NCBI RefSeq assembly: GCF_029360705.1
Contig: NZ_JARKMX010000014.1
Location: forward strand, 744,001 to 808,000
Reading direction: 5' to 3'
DNA from: Paraflavitalea pollutisoli
Lineage (GTDB): Bacteria > Bacteroidota > Bacteroidia > Chitinophagales > Chitinophagaceae
Length of the DNA stretch: 64,000 nt
Shown: positions 43,590 to 54,100 of the stretch, piece by piece
How positions within the stretch are numbered: the stretch's first letter is position 1
How the letters are laid out: every line of letters begins with the position of its first letter
Position numbers and translations under genes: made by a program
The notes under the pieces: generated by a model
The model's input: only the letters and a program-made list of their open reading frames with translations
Told to the model about the DNA's origin: nothing
Databases searched by the model: none

Positions 43590-44996
43590 TTATTGTTCCC
43601 ACACATTGTTGTACCTGAAATCCGTGACCGCCACCTGTCTGATGGTAGTCGAAGGATTGGCCCCATTGCCGGGTACAAAGTCACGTACCGAGATGCCTTG
43701 CACATCTTCCAACCAAATAGCAGGCCGCGCATCGTTGCCGGCTAACGTAAAGCGGATATTATCAAGCGTAATGCCCTTTGCATGCCGCACATACAATCCA
43801 TAGGCGGGCAAACTATGACCAAACATTCGGTTCTCGGGGTACTTGGTCTCCTGCTCCGGTATTTTCCGGGTCACGTCTTCGAGGGTGCCGCCGCCGGTAT
43901 GTTGCAGGACCATATCCCGCAGGGTCACGTTCTCTATCTGAAATCCCGGCACCGCCGCGATGGTGGAAGGAATAAGGCTGTTGGCCCTTGCCGTGATATT
44001 GGCGATCAACACATTTCTCAATACGCCCACCGGGTTCTTTCGTTGACCCAGCCGCATAAAAATGGGCGTTTGTATCCCTGTCATTGAAATGTTGGTAATC
44101 ATTACCTGATCCATCACGCCCCCATCGACTACCTCCAGCGCAATGCCTGCGATACCAGAGATCGTGTCTGTGACGCCCTTGACGATCTTATGCCATTTCC
44201 AGAAGGGCGATTCGGCGGCGGCTTTCAACACACAATTGCTGATGGCGATATTTTTGAAGCCTGCCAGGGAGCCGGTACCCATCTTGATGAAATTGCAATT
44301 AGAAGCGATCACGCAATTGGTAATAGTGATGTTTTCCGTCATACGGCCTGGCTGTTCGCTTTTAAGGCATATGCCATCATCATCGCTGTCGATGATGCAG
44401 TCGGAGATGGTGACGTTACGGCTGTCGATGTCGATGCCATCGTTGTTGTGGTTGACATGTGAATAGATCCTGAGACCGTTGACGATGATCTGATCACTGT
44501 CAAACAGTTTAAGCGTCCAGCGGGCCGAATGATACAACCTGACATCACGAATCGTTATGTGCTGGCTGCCTTCCACCAGCAGCACATAAGGCCGGTCAGG
44601 TGCTTCCTCTACAATACTGAAACTCCCCCCATTGCCATCGATCATCCCTGTACCTGTCACTGCCGCGTTTTGTACGCCTTTCAAGCAGACCAGAGCCATG
44701 GTCTTTTTATCGTATTCAGACAACAAGGGTGTGGCCTTGAGTACGGCACCCGGCGACAAGTGAAGGTTTACACGATCTTTCACATAAATGCAACCGGTTA
44801 GGAATGTGCCGGAAGGCACCCACACCGTTCCCCCACCCTTCGCGGCACAATCATCGATCGCCCGCTGTATGGCTTTTGTATTGATGGTTTTGCCATCCCC
44901 CCGGGCTTTGTATTGGACGATATCAAATATATCCTGTGCTTTGATCGAAGTGCTCAGCAATAGGGTCATCAATAAAAGTATACTGTTCCTCCTCAT
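43590..44996 (-). CDS. GH28 family protein (polygalacturonase-like)
   Basis: The 468-residue exported right-handed beta-helix has a signal peptide (1-20) and the opening NTKAIQRAIDDCAAKGGGTV typical of GH28. The catalytic aspartates are visible in HNNDGIDID (Asp186) and DSDDDGICLKS (Asp205-207). The GHG motif of classical polygalacturonases is replaced by KMGTGS (238-243). Several non-classical GH28 members that act on rhamnogalacturonan or modified pectin share this change. The substrate is inference from family and locus. Confidence 0.88.
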   Translation of the reverse strand: MRRNSILLLMTLLLSTSIKAQDIFDIVQYKARGDGKTINTKAIQRAIDDCAAKGGGTVWVPSGTFLTGCIYVKDRVNLHLSPGAVLKATPLLSEYDKKTMALVCLKGVQNAAVTGTGMIDGNGGSFSIVEEAPDRPYVLLVEGSQHITIRDVRLYHSARWTLKLFDSDQIIVNGLRIYSHVNHNNDGIDIDSRNVTISDCIIDSDDDGICLKSEQPGRMTENITITNCVIASNCNFIKMGTGSLAGFKNIAISNCVLKAAAESPFWKWHKIVKGVTDTISGIAGIALEVVDGGVMDQVMITNISMTGIQTPIFMRLGQRKNPVGVLRNVLIANITARANSLIPSTIAAVPGFQIENVTLRDMVLQHTGGGTLEDVTRKIPEQETKYPENRMFGHSLPAYGLYVRHAKGITLDNIRFTLAGNDARPAIWLEDVQGISVRDFVPGNGANPSTTIRQVAVTDFRYNNVWEQ

Positions 44997-44999
44997 CCC

Positions 45000-46523
45000 T
45001 TATTCGTTTTTAAGTTCAACATTCGAGACATATTCATTCTTCTGTAGCTGCAAGCCATCGATGGTCACAACCTTCTTCCCAAACAGCGTTACATTGTCAA
45101 ATACCACGCCTGCTATCGCATGGTCCTGATCTAGTCCTTCCAGTGTGATCTTACTGTGGAAGCGGGGTCCGAAGTAGCAGTCCTTGATCAACACGTTTCG
45201 AATGGCGCCCTGCCCACTTCGTTGTTTGATGGCAAAGTGAATGGCTTTCTTTTCAAAGTCCGGAAAGCCATATTCGAAGTAATTGTTGACGAAGCGAATG
45301 TTTTCAAACCGGGCACCATCATAACAGTAGAGGGTCAAACCACGATCGGCCATCATGACGTAGTTGTTTTCAAAAGAGATATTGCGCATATAAGTGGCCT
45401 TGGTTTCCGTGCCTACTTTCAAGGCCGACTTTTTGGTCAGAAACAGACAACCTTCTACCCGAATGTTTTCACAATCACGCAACAGGTTGCTGTTGTTGGT
45501 CGACTTGATGGCCACATTGTCATCGCTACAAAAAGCAAAGCAGTGTTGAATGAGTACATGGCGGGAAGCATCGGGATCGAAGCCATCTGTATTCGGCACC
45601 TCCAGGTCGTTGATCAGTTTTACGTTCCGGATGGTGACACTATCACTGTACAGGATATGGGTATTCCAGGCGGCGGGATCAAAAAAACTGATCCCGTCGA
45701 TCACTACATTGCGGCTACTGCGAATACGTACCAGGTTGGCAGGCTTACCGGTTTTGCGAACCAGGGCACCATTGCCGTTGATGATTCCCCTGCCCCATAT
45801 CCGAACCTGGTTGGCATGCTCTACCAGAATCAGGCGACTGAAGGTCATGTGTTCGCCATTGTCTGAATAAGCTTTTCCATCCCGTAGTTTATTGGCCTCT
45901 ACAAATCCTTTATCGGTCACATATTGTGTAGTATCGAAGGAGCCATTGATGAGGCAACCACCCGATAGGTAGATACGGGCCTGGCTGCCGATCGTCAGGG
46001 TGCCCGTGTTGTAAATACCAGGACCAAAATATAAGACCTTACGGGCTGCGGCCGTTTCATCGATCGCGCGTTGGATCTCCCGGGTAGAAAGACGTTTGCC
46101 GGTCGCATCTGCTTGGTACCGGGCGATATCCACCACTTCCTTACCGGAAGGGTCGAAGTGGTCGATGCTGTCCGCCAGGATGAATAGTTTTTCGGCACCA
46201 AGGGTCAGGACATGATAGCCTGGTTGCTCGAAACGGACCCGGATGCCACTTGTTGTTTTTTCGAAATCATGGGCCGGACTGATCTTCACCTCCCTTGTCT
46301 GCGACGGGAACCGAATATCGAGTTCAGTCATTCCTTGCTGGCCATAGCGGATATAATGGATGCCTTTGTAGGAGGATACCGGGATATCGACTTTACCTGC
46401 GCTGACCGTAAACAGCTTACTGGATTCACCGGTCAACAAGGGGTAGGGCTGCACCTTTGATTGTGCCGATAAAACTATCGACATCAATACCGCGAGGACC
46501 GTAACTGCATAGTTCCTGATCAT
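45000..46523 (-). CDS. Second GH28 family protein with N-terminal beta domain
   Basis: The 507-residue exported protein has a signal peptide (1-21), a beta-sandwich-like N-terminal domain (about 25-125), then the GH28 helix from QADATGKRLSTREIQRAI. The catalytic motifs are VPNTDGFDPD (Asp313) and FCSDDNVAIKS (Asp334, Asp335); as in its neighbour, the GHG site reads KVGTET (369-374). It ends 3 bp before the other GH28 gene. The two are only distantly similar, so they are likely to cut different bonds in the same polymer. Confidence 0.88.
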   Translation of the reverse strand: MIRNYAVTVLAVLMSIVLSAQSKVQPYPLLTGESSKLFTVSAGKVDIPVSSYKGIHYIRYGQQGMTELDIRFPSQTREVKISPAHDFEKTTSGIRVRFEQPGYHVLTLGAEKLFILADSIDHFDPSGKEVVDIARYQADATGKRLSTREIQRAIDETAAARKVLYFGPGIYNTGTLTIGSQARIYLSGGCLINGSFDTTQYVTDKGFVEANKLRDGKAYSDNGEHMTFSRLILVEHANQVRIWGRGIINGNGALVRKTGKPANLVRIRSSRNVVIDGISFFDPAAWNTHILYSDSVTIRNVKLINDLEVPNTDGFDPDASRHVLIQHCFAFCSDDNVAIKSTNNSNLLRDCENIRVEGCLFLTKKSALKVGTETKATYMRNISFENNYVMMADRGLTLYCYDGARFENIRFVNNYFEYGFPDFEKKAIHFAIKQRSGQGAIRNVLIKDCYFGPRFHSKITLEGLDQDHAIAGVVFDNVTLFGKKVVTIDGLQLQKNEYVSNVELKNE

Positions 46524-46539
46524 ATTAAAGTGACTTTGT

Positions 46540-48258
46540 TTACCATTTCACCAGTTTCACCTTCTTCCCATTACCATATTGCAGGTAATAGATTCCCGCG
46601 GGCTGCGTTCCCAGGTTCAACTGCTGCGTACCCGGTTGCATGGTTTGCCGAAAAACCACTACGCCTGCTCCATTGTATACCGTCACCATTTGTTTCGTGC
46701 TCAACCGGACTGTCAGCACATCGCGGAAGGGATTGGGGAATACTGCCTGTTCTTTCAGCGGACTGCCGACAGCTGCGGGCGTTTGTAGGGTTCTTGCTCC
46801 GGCACTTTCACCGGGCGCAGCGATTTCCAACAGTAGCAGGTTGTCGGGTACATCGATCGTTATCGAACTCGTCGATGCATAACTATTGATGGGCGCACCA
46901 GTTAGCAGGGGCTGGTACAGGTTCGCCACCAGTGCCGTATAGGGTAGTCCGACAGTAATACTTTGAGGGCTGATACCTACATCGGTAAAAGTGGTATAAT
47001 CATAGTTGGCGCCTTTTTCGGCGCCCAACCACAAGGCCAGGTAATAGCGGCCATTGTTTTTCTGGTAGAGGCTATAACGTACACCCGCTGTATCACCTGT
47101 GATGGTCAGCGCCAATGGGGTCGGTGAAAAAACCAGGCTGGTATCCTTCAAAATGGCCAGGGTATTTTTGATGGCAGTATAGGCGGGCTTCTCGGAGCCA
47201 TCTGTGCGCAGCAGGCCAAAGTTCTTCTCTACATCTCCTTGATCGGCCGTATGCTGATCGATGAACTCGTAGGCATAAGCCCTTGCCGCCCCCCGTTTGA
47301 ATAGTTCCATAAACGCTACGGAATAATATTTACCGGCCGCCAGTTCGGACGAGTAGTGAAAGGAGTTGAGGCCAAAGGTGCAGGCAGCAGGATTGTTGAA
47401 CCCCCGCGCGGTGGGAAAACCAAACTCGGTGGTTATCCAGGGTTTCCCTTTGGCCAGGGTATCGTAATAAGGTTGATCCTGATCGTACCGCGCACCGGGA
47501 AAGATGCGATTGGCCGGGCCGGTCACATCGTACGGATGCAGGTTAGCATAATCGAACCAACTACTGATGTGCGGCGTTGGCGTGGCCAGGCTATCGGGCA
47601 TGGAAGGAGCAGGCCCAAAATGGGTAGGGCTTGCATTGATAATGCTCACGGCACTCAGCGCAGGCGTGCTGTGGGTTCTTGTCCAAAGGGTTTGCTGTAT
47701 GGTACGCGTGAGTGTGATCCAATCCGCCGGAAACCAAACGGCAATGGTGCGGTCGGGCTCATTGAACCCTTCAAAATGTTGTATCGTCCTGACGAGCTCC
47801 GGGTTGGTATCAAACAGTTCGAGGTAGGCGGCGTCGTTCAGGAACCGGAGGGTGTCGATTACGCGCCTGCTGTCGAGCAGGTAGTCATATTTGATGCCGC
47901 AGCTGTCATGCAATTTCAGGTAACGCTGCCGCATGAGGGAGGCACTCACCGATCCGAGGAAGCTGGGATGCGGAAAATTGTCACGGATATGTTTTATACC
48001 CAGTTGTTTGAGTTTGGGATAAATAATCGATTCGAAGGCCGTATAATAGTTCAGGTGAGTATACCGTAAGTGCGTGTTCACTCCGACCCCATCGGTGTAG
48101 CTATACGCACTCTTGGGGGTAATCGTTATTTGGGCCCGGGTATTTGCGGCAATACCGGACAGCAGTAAAAATAGACAGGTAATACGACCTGCAGCTGCGC
48201 GACGTGTGCGGCGTAGTTTGCAGGCTTGCAAGAGGATTATCTTGATTGGCATAAGCAT
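46540..48258 (-). CDS. Clan GH-A-like glycoside hydrolase with T9SS sorting domain
   Basis: From the ATG at 48258 the product is 572 residues; the frame extends to 48312, which would overlap the upstream gene. After a long signal region ending NTRAQ comes a TIM-barrel-type domain: FEGFNEPD carries the likely acid/base Glu167 and WITTEFGFP the likely nucleophile Glu278, the arrangement of clan GH-A (families 5, 30, 39 and relatives). A small C-terminal beta domain follows, then a T9SS type A sorting domain (about 490-572, AVFPNPFRDVLTV to KLVKW). It is therefore probably on the cell surface or released. The exact GH family cannot be assigned by eye. Confidence 0.78.
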   Translation of the reverse strand: MLMPIKIILLQACKLRRTRRAAAGRITCLFLLLSGIAANTRAQITITPKSAYSYTDGVGVNTHLRYTHLNYYTAFESIIYPKLKQLGIKHIRDNFPHPSFLGSVSASLMRQRYLKLHDSCGIKYDYLLDSRRVIDTLRFLNDAAYLELFDTNPELVRTIQHFEGFNEPDRTIAVWFPADWITLTRTIQQTLWTRTHSTPALSAVSIINASPTHFGPAPSMPDSLATPTPHISSWFDYANLHPYDVTGPANRIFPGARYDQDQPYYDTLAKGKPWITTEFGFPTARGFNNPAACTFGLNSFHYSSELAAGKYYSVAFMELFKRGAARAYAYEFIDQHTADQGDVEKNFGLLRTDGSEKPAYTAIKNTLAILKDTSLVFSPTPLALTITGDTAGVRYSLYQKNNGRYYLALWLGAEKGANYDYTTFTDVGISPQSITVGLPYTALVANLYQPLLTGAPINSYASTSSITIDVPDNLLLLEIAAPGESAGARTLQTPAAVGSPLKEQAVFPNPFRDVLTVRLSTKQMVTVYNGAGVVVFRQTMQPGTQQLNLGTQPAGIYYLQYGNGKKVKLVKW

Positions 48259-48283
48259 CGTTTGTTGGGTGGTGATTGACAGG

Positions 48284-49039
48284 CTATGGCAGGGCAGTAA
48301 ACACAAGGTCATCGAAAGCGATCATTCCGCTATTGGAGTAGAAAAGGAGTTTGAAATTTTGCAGGTCATTGCCGGCCCCGGCGGCCGCAACACCGGTAAA
48401 GAAACGGTTGGTACCGGCCCACATATCCCATTTGTCATTGGCGACGGTATAGCTATTCCCATCTGGTCCGGTGTAGGTGCGTGCGGTGCCCGAGTTGTTG
48501 GAAACGAGGGTAAAGGACTGCTCGTCAACAAACCAGGGGCTTTGCACCGTAGCGCTGGCCGCTACGTGGTTGTCCATGATCCTGAACCGGCCCGTACTCG
48601 CACTATCGGTATACACCGCAAAGCGGGTATGCGTGGTGGTACTGTTGGAGGCATAGTCGTTGGTAAAACCCGCGCCGATATTGAACAGGGCCAAAACAGC
48701 TGGAGGCGTAGGCAGGTTGGTGATGGCACAAACCGCATTCATGGTAAAGGTCATTTTCAGCAGGGCGGGCGCTGTAGCTGCAAAGTTGGCCGTGCGCGCA
48801 AAGCAACTGTTGTGCGGTCCCGTGCAGGACTTGCGTATAAGTCGCACCTTCTTGTTGGAAATATCGATGGAGCCATTGGCCCCCGCCGCGGCGGCAAACG
48901 TGAATTGGCCGGTGGAGGGACTGCTGGCCTGCACGTAGTCGCCGATACTGGTGGCGCCGTTGAAAGATTGGGAGAAGAGTTGCGCTTTCCCTGCATGGAA
49001 TGCCATGGAAAAGCTAAACAGGCATAGAAGAAACCGCAT
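48284..49039 (-). CDS. Exported jelly-roll-like protein of the utilization locus
   Basis: From the ATG at 49039 (MRFLLCLFSFSMAFHAGKAQ) the product is 251 residues with a signal peptide. The mature part starts LFSQSFNGATSIGDYVQA and ends AFDDLVFTAL, the pattern of a concanavalin-like jelly roll as found in carbohydrate-binding or T9SS-associated modules. It lacks its own sorting domain. It lies between SusD and the GH-A-like enzyme, so glycan binding is plausible but unproven. Confidence 0.65.
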   Translation of the reverse strand: MRFLLCLFSFSMAFHAGKAQLFSQSFNGATSIGDYVQASSPSTGQFTFAAAAGANGSIDISNKKVRLIRKSCTGPHNSCFARTANFAATAPALLKMTFTMNAVCAITNLPTPPAVLALFNIGAGFTNDYASNSTTTHTRFAVYTDSASTGRFRIMDNHVAASATVQSPWFVDEQSFTLVSNNSGTARTYTGPDGNSYTVANDKWDMWAGTNRFFTGVAAAGAGNDLQNFKLLFYSNSGMIAFDDLVFTALP

Positions 49040-49092
49040 GGTTGTATATTTTAGGATGAAGAAATCAATACGTCTGGTCAAAACAATGCCTA

Positions 49093-49202
49093 CCCTGGTG
49101 AGTGCTTACGCTCACCAGGGGGCTGATGCAAACAGTACGAACGATATCAGCCAGGCATTGATGCTATTTGCTGCTTGCTATTTTCGCAGGGAGGCAGCCC
49201 CC
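49093..49202 (-). promoter_or_regulatory. Two inverted repeats between the SusD gene and the enzyme genes
   Basis: A perfect 10-bp hairpin (49093-49102 with 49111-49120, CCCTGGTGAG) and an 8-bp pair (49118-49125 with 49195-49202, GGGGGCTG/CAGCCCCC) lie in the 165-bp spacer. They share bases, so they cannot both form fully. No U-run follows, so they are more likely mRNA-processing, stabilising or attenuating structures than terminators. Confidence 0.5.
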
Positions 49203-49204
49203 TG

Positions 49205-51139
49205 TCAATATTGTGGATTCTGCGGTCTTAAGTTATAATTGGCTTCCATGGCCGCCTGTGGCAGCGGATACAATTCGCTTTTGCCCGATTGGAAACCGTA
49301 CCCATAAAAATTCACGAAGGTCGTGGTGATCGATGCATTGGCGACCCATGCCACACGGTTCACATTGGCGCCCGAATTGGGCAAGGTAATATCGGCAATG
49401 TTGGGTGTGATGGTATTGTCGCGAAGACCACTTCCGCTGGCCGGCGACGCCTTGTAGAACGAGTTGGCCCAGATCTTCCCGGTCTCTACGCCGTTGACCC
49501 TGGAATAGAAATACATGAGCCGCGGTAAGCTCGCCGTTAGCGTATAGGCCGGTGGAGCCGCCATATAGGAATAAGGCTGCATGGCCGTGCCCGCCGCCAT
49601 ACGCACGAGGTTGGCTTTCGTCTCGGTCAGCGCAGTGCCCAACAGGTTCCAGCGAATGAGGTCGTATTTGCGGATGCCTTCGCCGCCGAATTCAAGCGCC
49701 CGTTCTTTCACCAACAGTTTGAAGAATCCCTCCTTGTCGGTGGGAATAGCAGGCACGAGGGATGCGTCGCCTCCGTGACCGCGCTGGCTCACTTCGCGGA
49801 ATGCGTCGATGGCTTTTGCAGAAGGTGCACTATTAAGCTCATTATCAGCTTCAGCATACATCAGCAATACATCTGAGAAACGGATCAGCGGCCAGTTGAG
49901 CTGCATGGTCGTAAGTGATGCGTTCGATGCCGGTGTCAGGGTCACTGGATTGGTACCGGTGGTGGCACCGCTGCTGAAATAGAAGGAAGGATTGGAGACC
50001 CAGTCTCTTCTAAACTTTCCATCGTAAATAGAATGGCTGGCATTGCCCCGGCCATAAACATCCAATACGATCTGAAACGGCACCAGTGTCACATCCCGAC
50101 GTACGTCGGTGGAATCAAACAGGTAAAAGTAGGTGGGTAAAGCGGGGCCAAAGGGACCACCCACGCCATTCATCCGCGTACCGCTGGCGATACCGATCCG
50201 GCTATCGGAAGAATTGGTGCCCAGGGCTGTGGCCACCTGCATCATCAACTCGCCTTGCGGGTCAACCGCCACGTGCGCATTGATCACGTCTTTGAACATC
50301 GCCCTGTAGGTAGGCATCAGTGTATGCTGTTCCCGGCGTTTCATCAGCGAATCGCATTCGGCCTGTGCCATTTTATAATAGTCGACATAGTCCGCGGCTC
50401 TTTCCAACTGGCCGTTCTGGCGCAGCGCATAGCCACCCCGGAATAAGGCGATCCGCGCCCGCAGCGCCATGGCCGTTCCTTTGGTGAAACGTTCATCCTG
50501 CGCCACGGCTGTACGCCAGGGCAACAATGCCTTCGCTTCTTCCAGATCCGCTATCGCGTGGGTCAGTATGCTATCCCGGTGTGTTCTGCCCTGGAACGGT
50601 GTATTGATGAATGCCGTTGGCACGCGCTGCTCGGGCAGGTCGCCAAAGATGCGTGTCAACTCAAAATAATACTGTGCCCGCAACACCAGGGCTTCGCCAT
50701 GCATGCGCCTGAGCTCTCCCGCTGTCTGCCCTTCCTGGTATTGCTTCATGCGGGGCAGGTAATAGATGCAGTTGTTGGCCCTTTCTATGCCCTGGTATAA
50801 CTGGTTATAGGTAGACAGGATATCGGCATTGCTGGCATTGAGGGTATAGTGCGCCTGTTGGCGGCGTGCCACATCCAGGCCGGCGCCACCACCCAGGATG
50901 GCATCGTCGTCGTACACGTATTGGTAACTGGTAAACAGTCCGTAACCGGGATCTCCGGCCATGGCCATGTATGCCCCCATCAAAGCCGCTTTGGCATTGA
51001 CCTCATTGCTGAATACAATCCCTACATCGAAGCTGGAGATGGGTTGGGGAGATAAATATTTTTTACAGGAACCGGCGCTCATCGACACCATGAGTATCAC
51101 GAGGCAGCAGGTTCTGTTCAGGTTGAATGAATATTTCAT
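49205..51139 (-). CDS. SusD/RagB-family glycan-binding lipoprotein
   Basis: From the ATG at 51139 (MKYSFNLNRTCC) the product is 644 residues with a lipobox (SAGSC, Cys25). It has the SusD N-terminal TPR-like region (KYLSPQPISSFD, NQLYQGIERANNCIYY, GEALVLRAQYYFELTRIFGD) and the C-terminal RagB/SusD domain (ELNSAPSAKAIDAFREV, RALEFGGEGIRKYDLIRW). SusD proteins sit as a lid on the SusC barrel and bind oligosaccharides. It directly follows the SusC gene. Confidence 0.95.
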   Translation of the reverse strand: MKYSFNLNRTCCLVILMVSMSAGSCKKYLSPQPISSFDVGIVFSNEVNAKAALMGAYMAMAGDPGYGLFTSYQYVYDDDAILGGGAGLDVARRQQAHYTLNASNADILSTYNQLYQGIERANNCIYYLPRMKQYQEGQTAGELRRMHGEALVLRAQYYFELTRIFGDLPEQRVPTAFINTPFQGRTHRDSILTHAIADLEEAKALLPWRTAVAQDERFTKGTAMALRARIALFRGGYALRQNGQLERAADYVDYYKMAQAECDSLMKRREQHTLMPTYRAMFKDVINAHVAVDPQGELMMQVATALGTNSSDSRIGIASGTRMNGVGGPFGPALPTYFYLFDSTDVRRDVTLVPFQIVLDVYGRGNASHSIYDGKFRRDWVSNPSFYFSSGATTGTNPVTLTPASNASLTTMQLNWPLIRFSDVLLMYAEADNELNSAPSAKAIDAFREVSQRGHGGDASLVPAIPTDKEGFFKLLVKERALEFGGEGIRKYDLIRWNLLGTALTETKANLVRMAAGTAMQPYSYMAAPPAYTLTASLPRLMYFYSRVNGVETGKIWANSFYKASPASGSGLRDNTITPNIADITLPNSGANVNRVAWVANASITTTFVNFYGYGFQSGKSELYPLPQAAMEANYNLRPQNPQY

Positions 51140-51158
51140 ACGCATAACAATCGGTGGT

Positions 51159-54100
51159 TTAGAAAATAACATTTAAGCCCAGTAAGAATGACCTGCCGCG
51201 CGGATACGCCGAGTAATCGACGCCTGGCGTAAGGATACTTCTCCGGGAACTCACATCCGGATCATAACCACTGTAACCAGTGATGGTTGCAACATTGTTG
51301 GCCGTGGCATACACCCGTAGACTGGCGATGTGCATTTTTTTCAATAAAGCTTTGTTCAGGGTGTAGCCCAGGGTGATGTTGTTGACCCGGAGATAGGAAC
51401 CATCTTCCACGGCAAAAGAGCTGGGATAATAGCCGAGTGTACTACGCAGGGGCATCCATTGTTTGGCGCCTGCATTCAAGGCTGCCAGTTTCTCCGGTTC
51501 TATACCGATCACGGTGGTGGCATTGAGCTGCTTTTGCACCAGCTGGCCACTCCCGTCGATCACCTTCCAACGATCATTGACGCTGGCGAGCATATTGGCA
51601 TCGAGGTTATAGGCTGTGGTGAGTTCCAGCTTATTGGCATTATAGACGTCGTTGCCATAGGAGAAGTTCATGAATACGTTCAGGTCGAAGTTCTTGTAAT
51701 TGACCTGCTGGTTAAAACCACCGGTGATCTTTGGCAGCACGTTGCCGATCACGGTACGGTCGTCGAGGTCGATCTTACCGTCGCCAGTCACGTCGGCATA
51801 TTTAATGGCACCTGGTTGCACGAGATCGGTCAGCACCGCCTGCGGATTGGGCAGGCCAGGCTTCAGGGTGTACTGGTGTGTGAGCGCAGGGTAGGTGGCA
51901 TTCGATACCGGCGTGGTGGTAAAATCATCGACCGTATAATATCCTTCTACTTTCAATCCATACACGGCACCGATGGGCTGACCAACTTTTATAAGATAAT
52001 CGGCGGGATTACCAGCGGTGGCAAAGAAGCCGGAGGATGCCGTGAACTGCTGCTGGTCGCCCAGGCTGATGATCTTGTTGCGGTTGACGGATGCGTTGAC
52101 ACTGCTATTCCAGGTGAAGTCCTTCTTTTTGATCACGGTGGCCGACAGCTGCACTTCAATACCCTGGTTGCGGATGGTACCTACATTCTGGTATTGGGTG
52201 CGGTAGCCCGTGTTGGCCGGAAAGCTGTTCTCCACCAGCAGGTTCTTCGTACTGTTGTTGTATACGTCTACCGTCAGGTCGAGCCGGCGGTTGAAGAGCG
52301 ACAGGTCGAGGCCGATATTAGCAGAGCTCAGCGACTCCCATTGGATGCCCGTATTGCCAAAACGTGCCGGTAACAACAATGTATAGTTCAATACATTGTT
52401 GAGGCCATAACCCGAATTGGCCGGTGTGGAATAATTGGCCGCATAGCCGTAGGGATCGATGCGGTTATTACCCGATACGCCATAGCTTATCCGGAGTTTG
52501 GCATCATCAATAAAAGTTACCCGTTTCATGAAGTCCTCCTGCGAGATGCGCCAAGCGGCCGAGGCTGAGGGGAAATACCCCCATTTGTTGTTGACTGAAT
52601 CGGACGCGACAAATACATTGCTGTAATCGGGTCCGAATAAGGACGATCCATCAGCCCGAAAGTTCAGCGACAGCAGGTATTTCTGTTTAAAGTCGTACGA
52701 CCAGCGGGTAAAGAAGGAAACCTGCCTGGTCTGCACTTCAGCCGACACCGGTTTGGGTTGTGCAAATCCAACAGGCGGCGTGGCCAGGCCAAAATTGGCA
52801 AAGGCAATATCAGGGGAGGTACCTATCGGAAAATAGCGAATGGTTTGGCTATTGGAGGTGGTCTTTGTTTCGAATATCTCGTGACCGGCCAGGATGGTGA
52901 GCCGGCCCTCGCCGTTCAGGAACCGGTTGTTGTTGTAGGTAAATACATTGGAGTTGTTCAGGACAGAACGCCTGGTATCTGTGAGGGAGGCGATGGGCAT
53001 CCTGGCCCCGTTGTTCTTCGAGTTGGCCGTGATGGTATCATCAAAGCTTTTACCCTGTGTACTGGTCACATCATATCCAAAAGTGCTTTTAAACGACAGG
53101 CCTTTGAGCAGGTTGATGTTGATATAGCCATTGAAGTTATACAGCACAGCCGTCGACAAGCGGTATTCTGCCTGCGAGAGCAGGTAGGGGTTGATGAGGT
53201 TGAGTTGATTGCCCGGATTGAAGTCGCTCAGGTCCTGGTCGTAATAGGCTTCGTCCTGCCCCGGGAGGAACAAGGGGCGGTAGCGGGTGTATTGACGCAG
53301 GCGATTGGTATTGGCGCTACCTGCATCGGAGGTACCGGCTCCCTTTATCTGCTGGTTGTTGTAGCGTACGTTGAAGCCCATTTTGATGGCGTTGCTGATC
53401 TTTTGATCGAGCCGGAAGTTGAGCAATCTGCGGGCGAAAGAGGAATTCAATAGCAACCCTTCCTGGGTATTGTTGGTTAGGCTCAAGTTGAACTGGGTGG
53501 CCTGGTTACCGCCGGAGAGGGTGAGGTTCTGTGTAGTTTGCAACGCATTACGCCCCATCATCCGCTCCTGCCAGTTCATGGCATTGGGATAGTTCAAATA
53601 GGTAGCAATGGTATCGTAGTTGTTGGGATCGCGGATGTATTTGCTGACCATATTGAGGTCATTGGTAGCACCTGTGTATTGTGCCCTTTCATACTGGTAG
53701 AGTACGAACTGGTAGGGGTCCATCATGTCCAGTTGCTTCGTCAATTGGTTGATGCCGGCAAAGGTGTTGAAGGTCACGGTATATTTTCCATTGGTATTCT
53801 TCCCTCCCTTCGTGGTAATGATGACCACACCATTGGCGCCCCGGGCCCCGTAGATGGCGGTGGAGGCCGCATCTTTCAGCACATTGATGGATTCGATATC
53901 CTGGGGTGATAATACGTCGAGTGCATTTTCTACCTGTACCCCGTCAACGACATACAGCGGCGAACCCGACTGGGTAATGGAGTTGCGGCCACGGATGAAT
54001 ACATCGACCGGCGCACCAGGTGATCCTTCTCCCACCACGATCTGTACGCCTGCCAAGCGGCCCTGCAAGGCCTGCGCAGCAGAGTTGAGGGGGATGTCTT

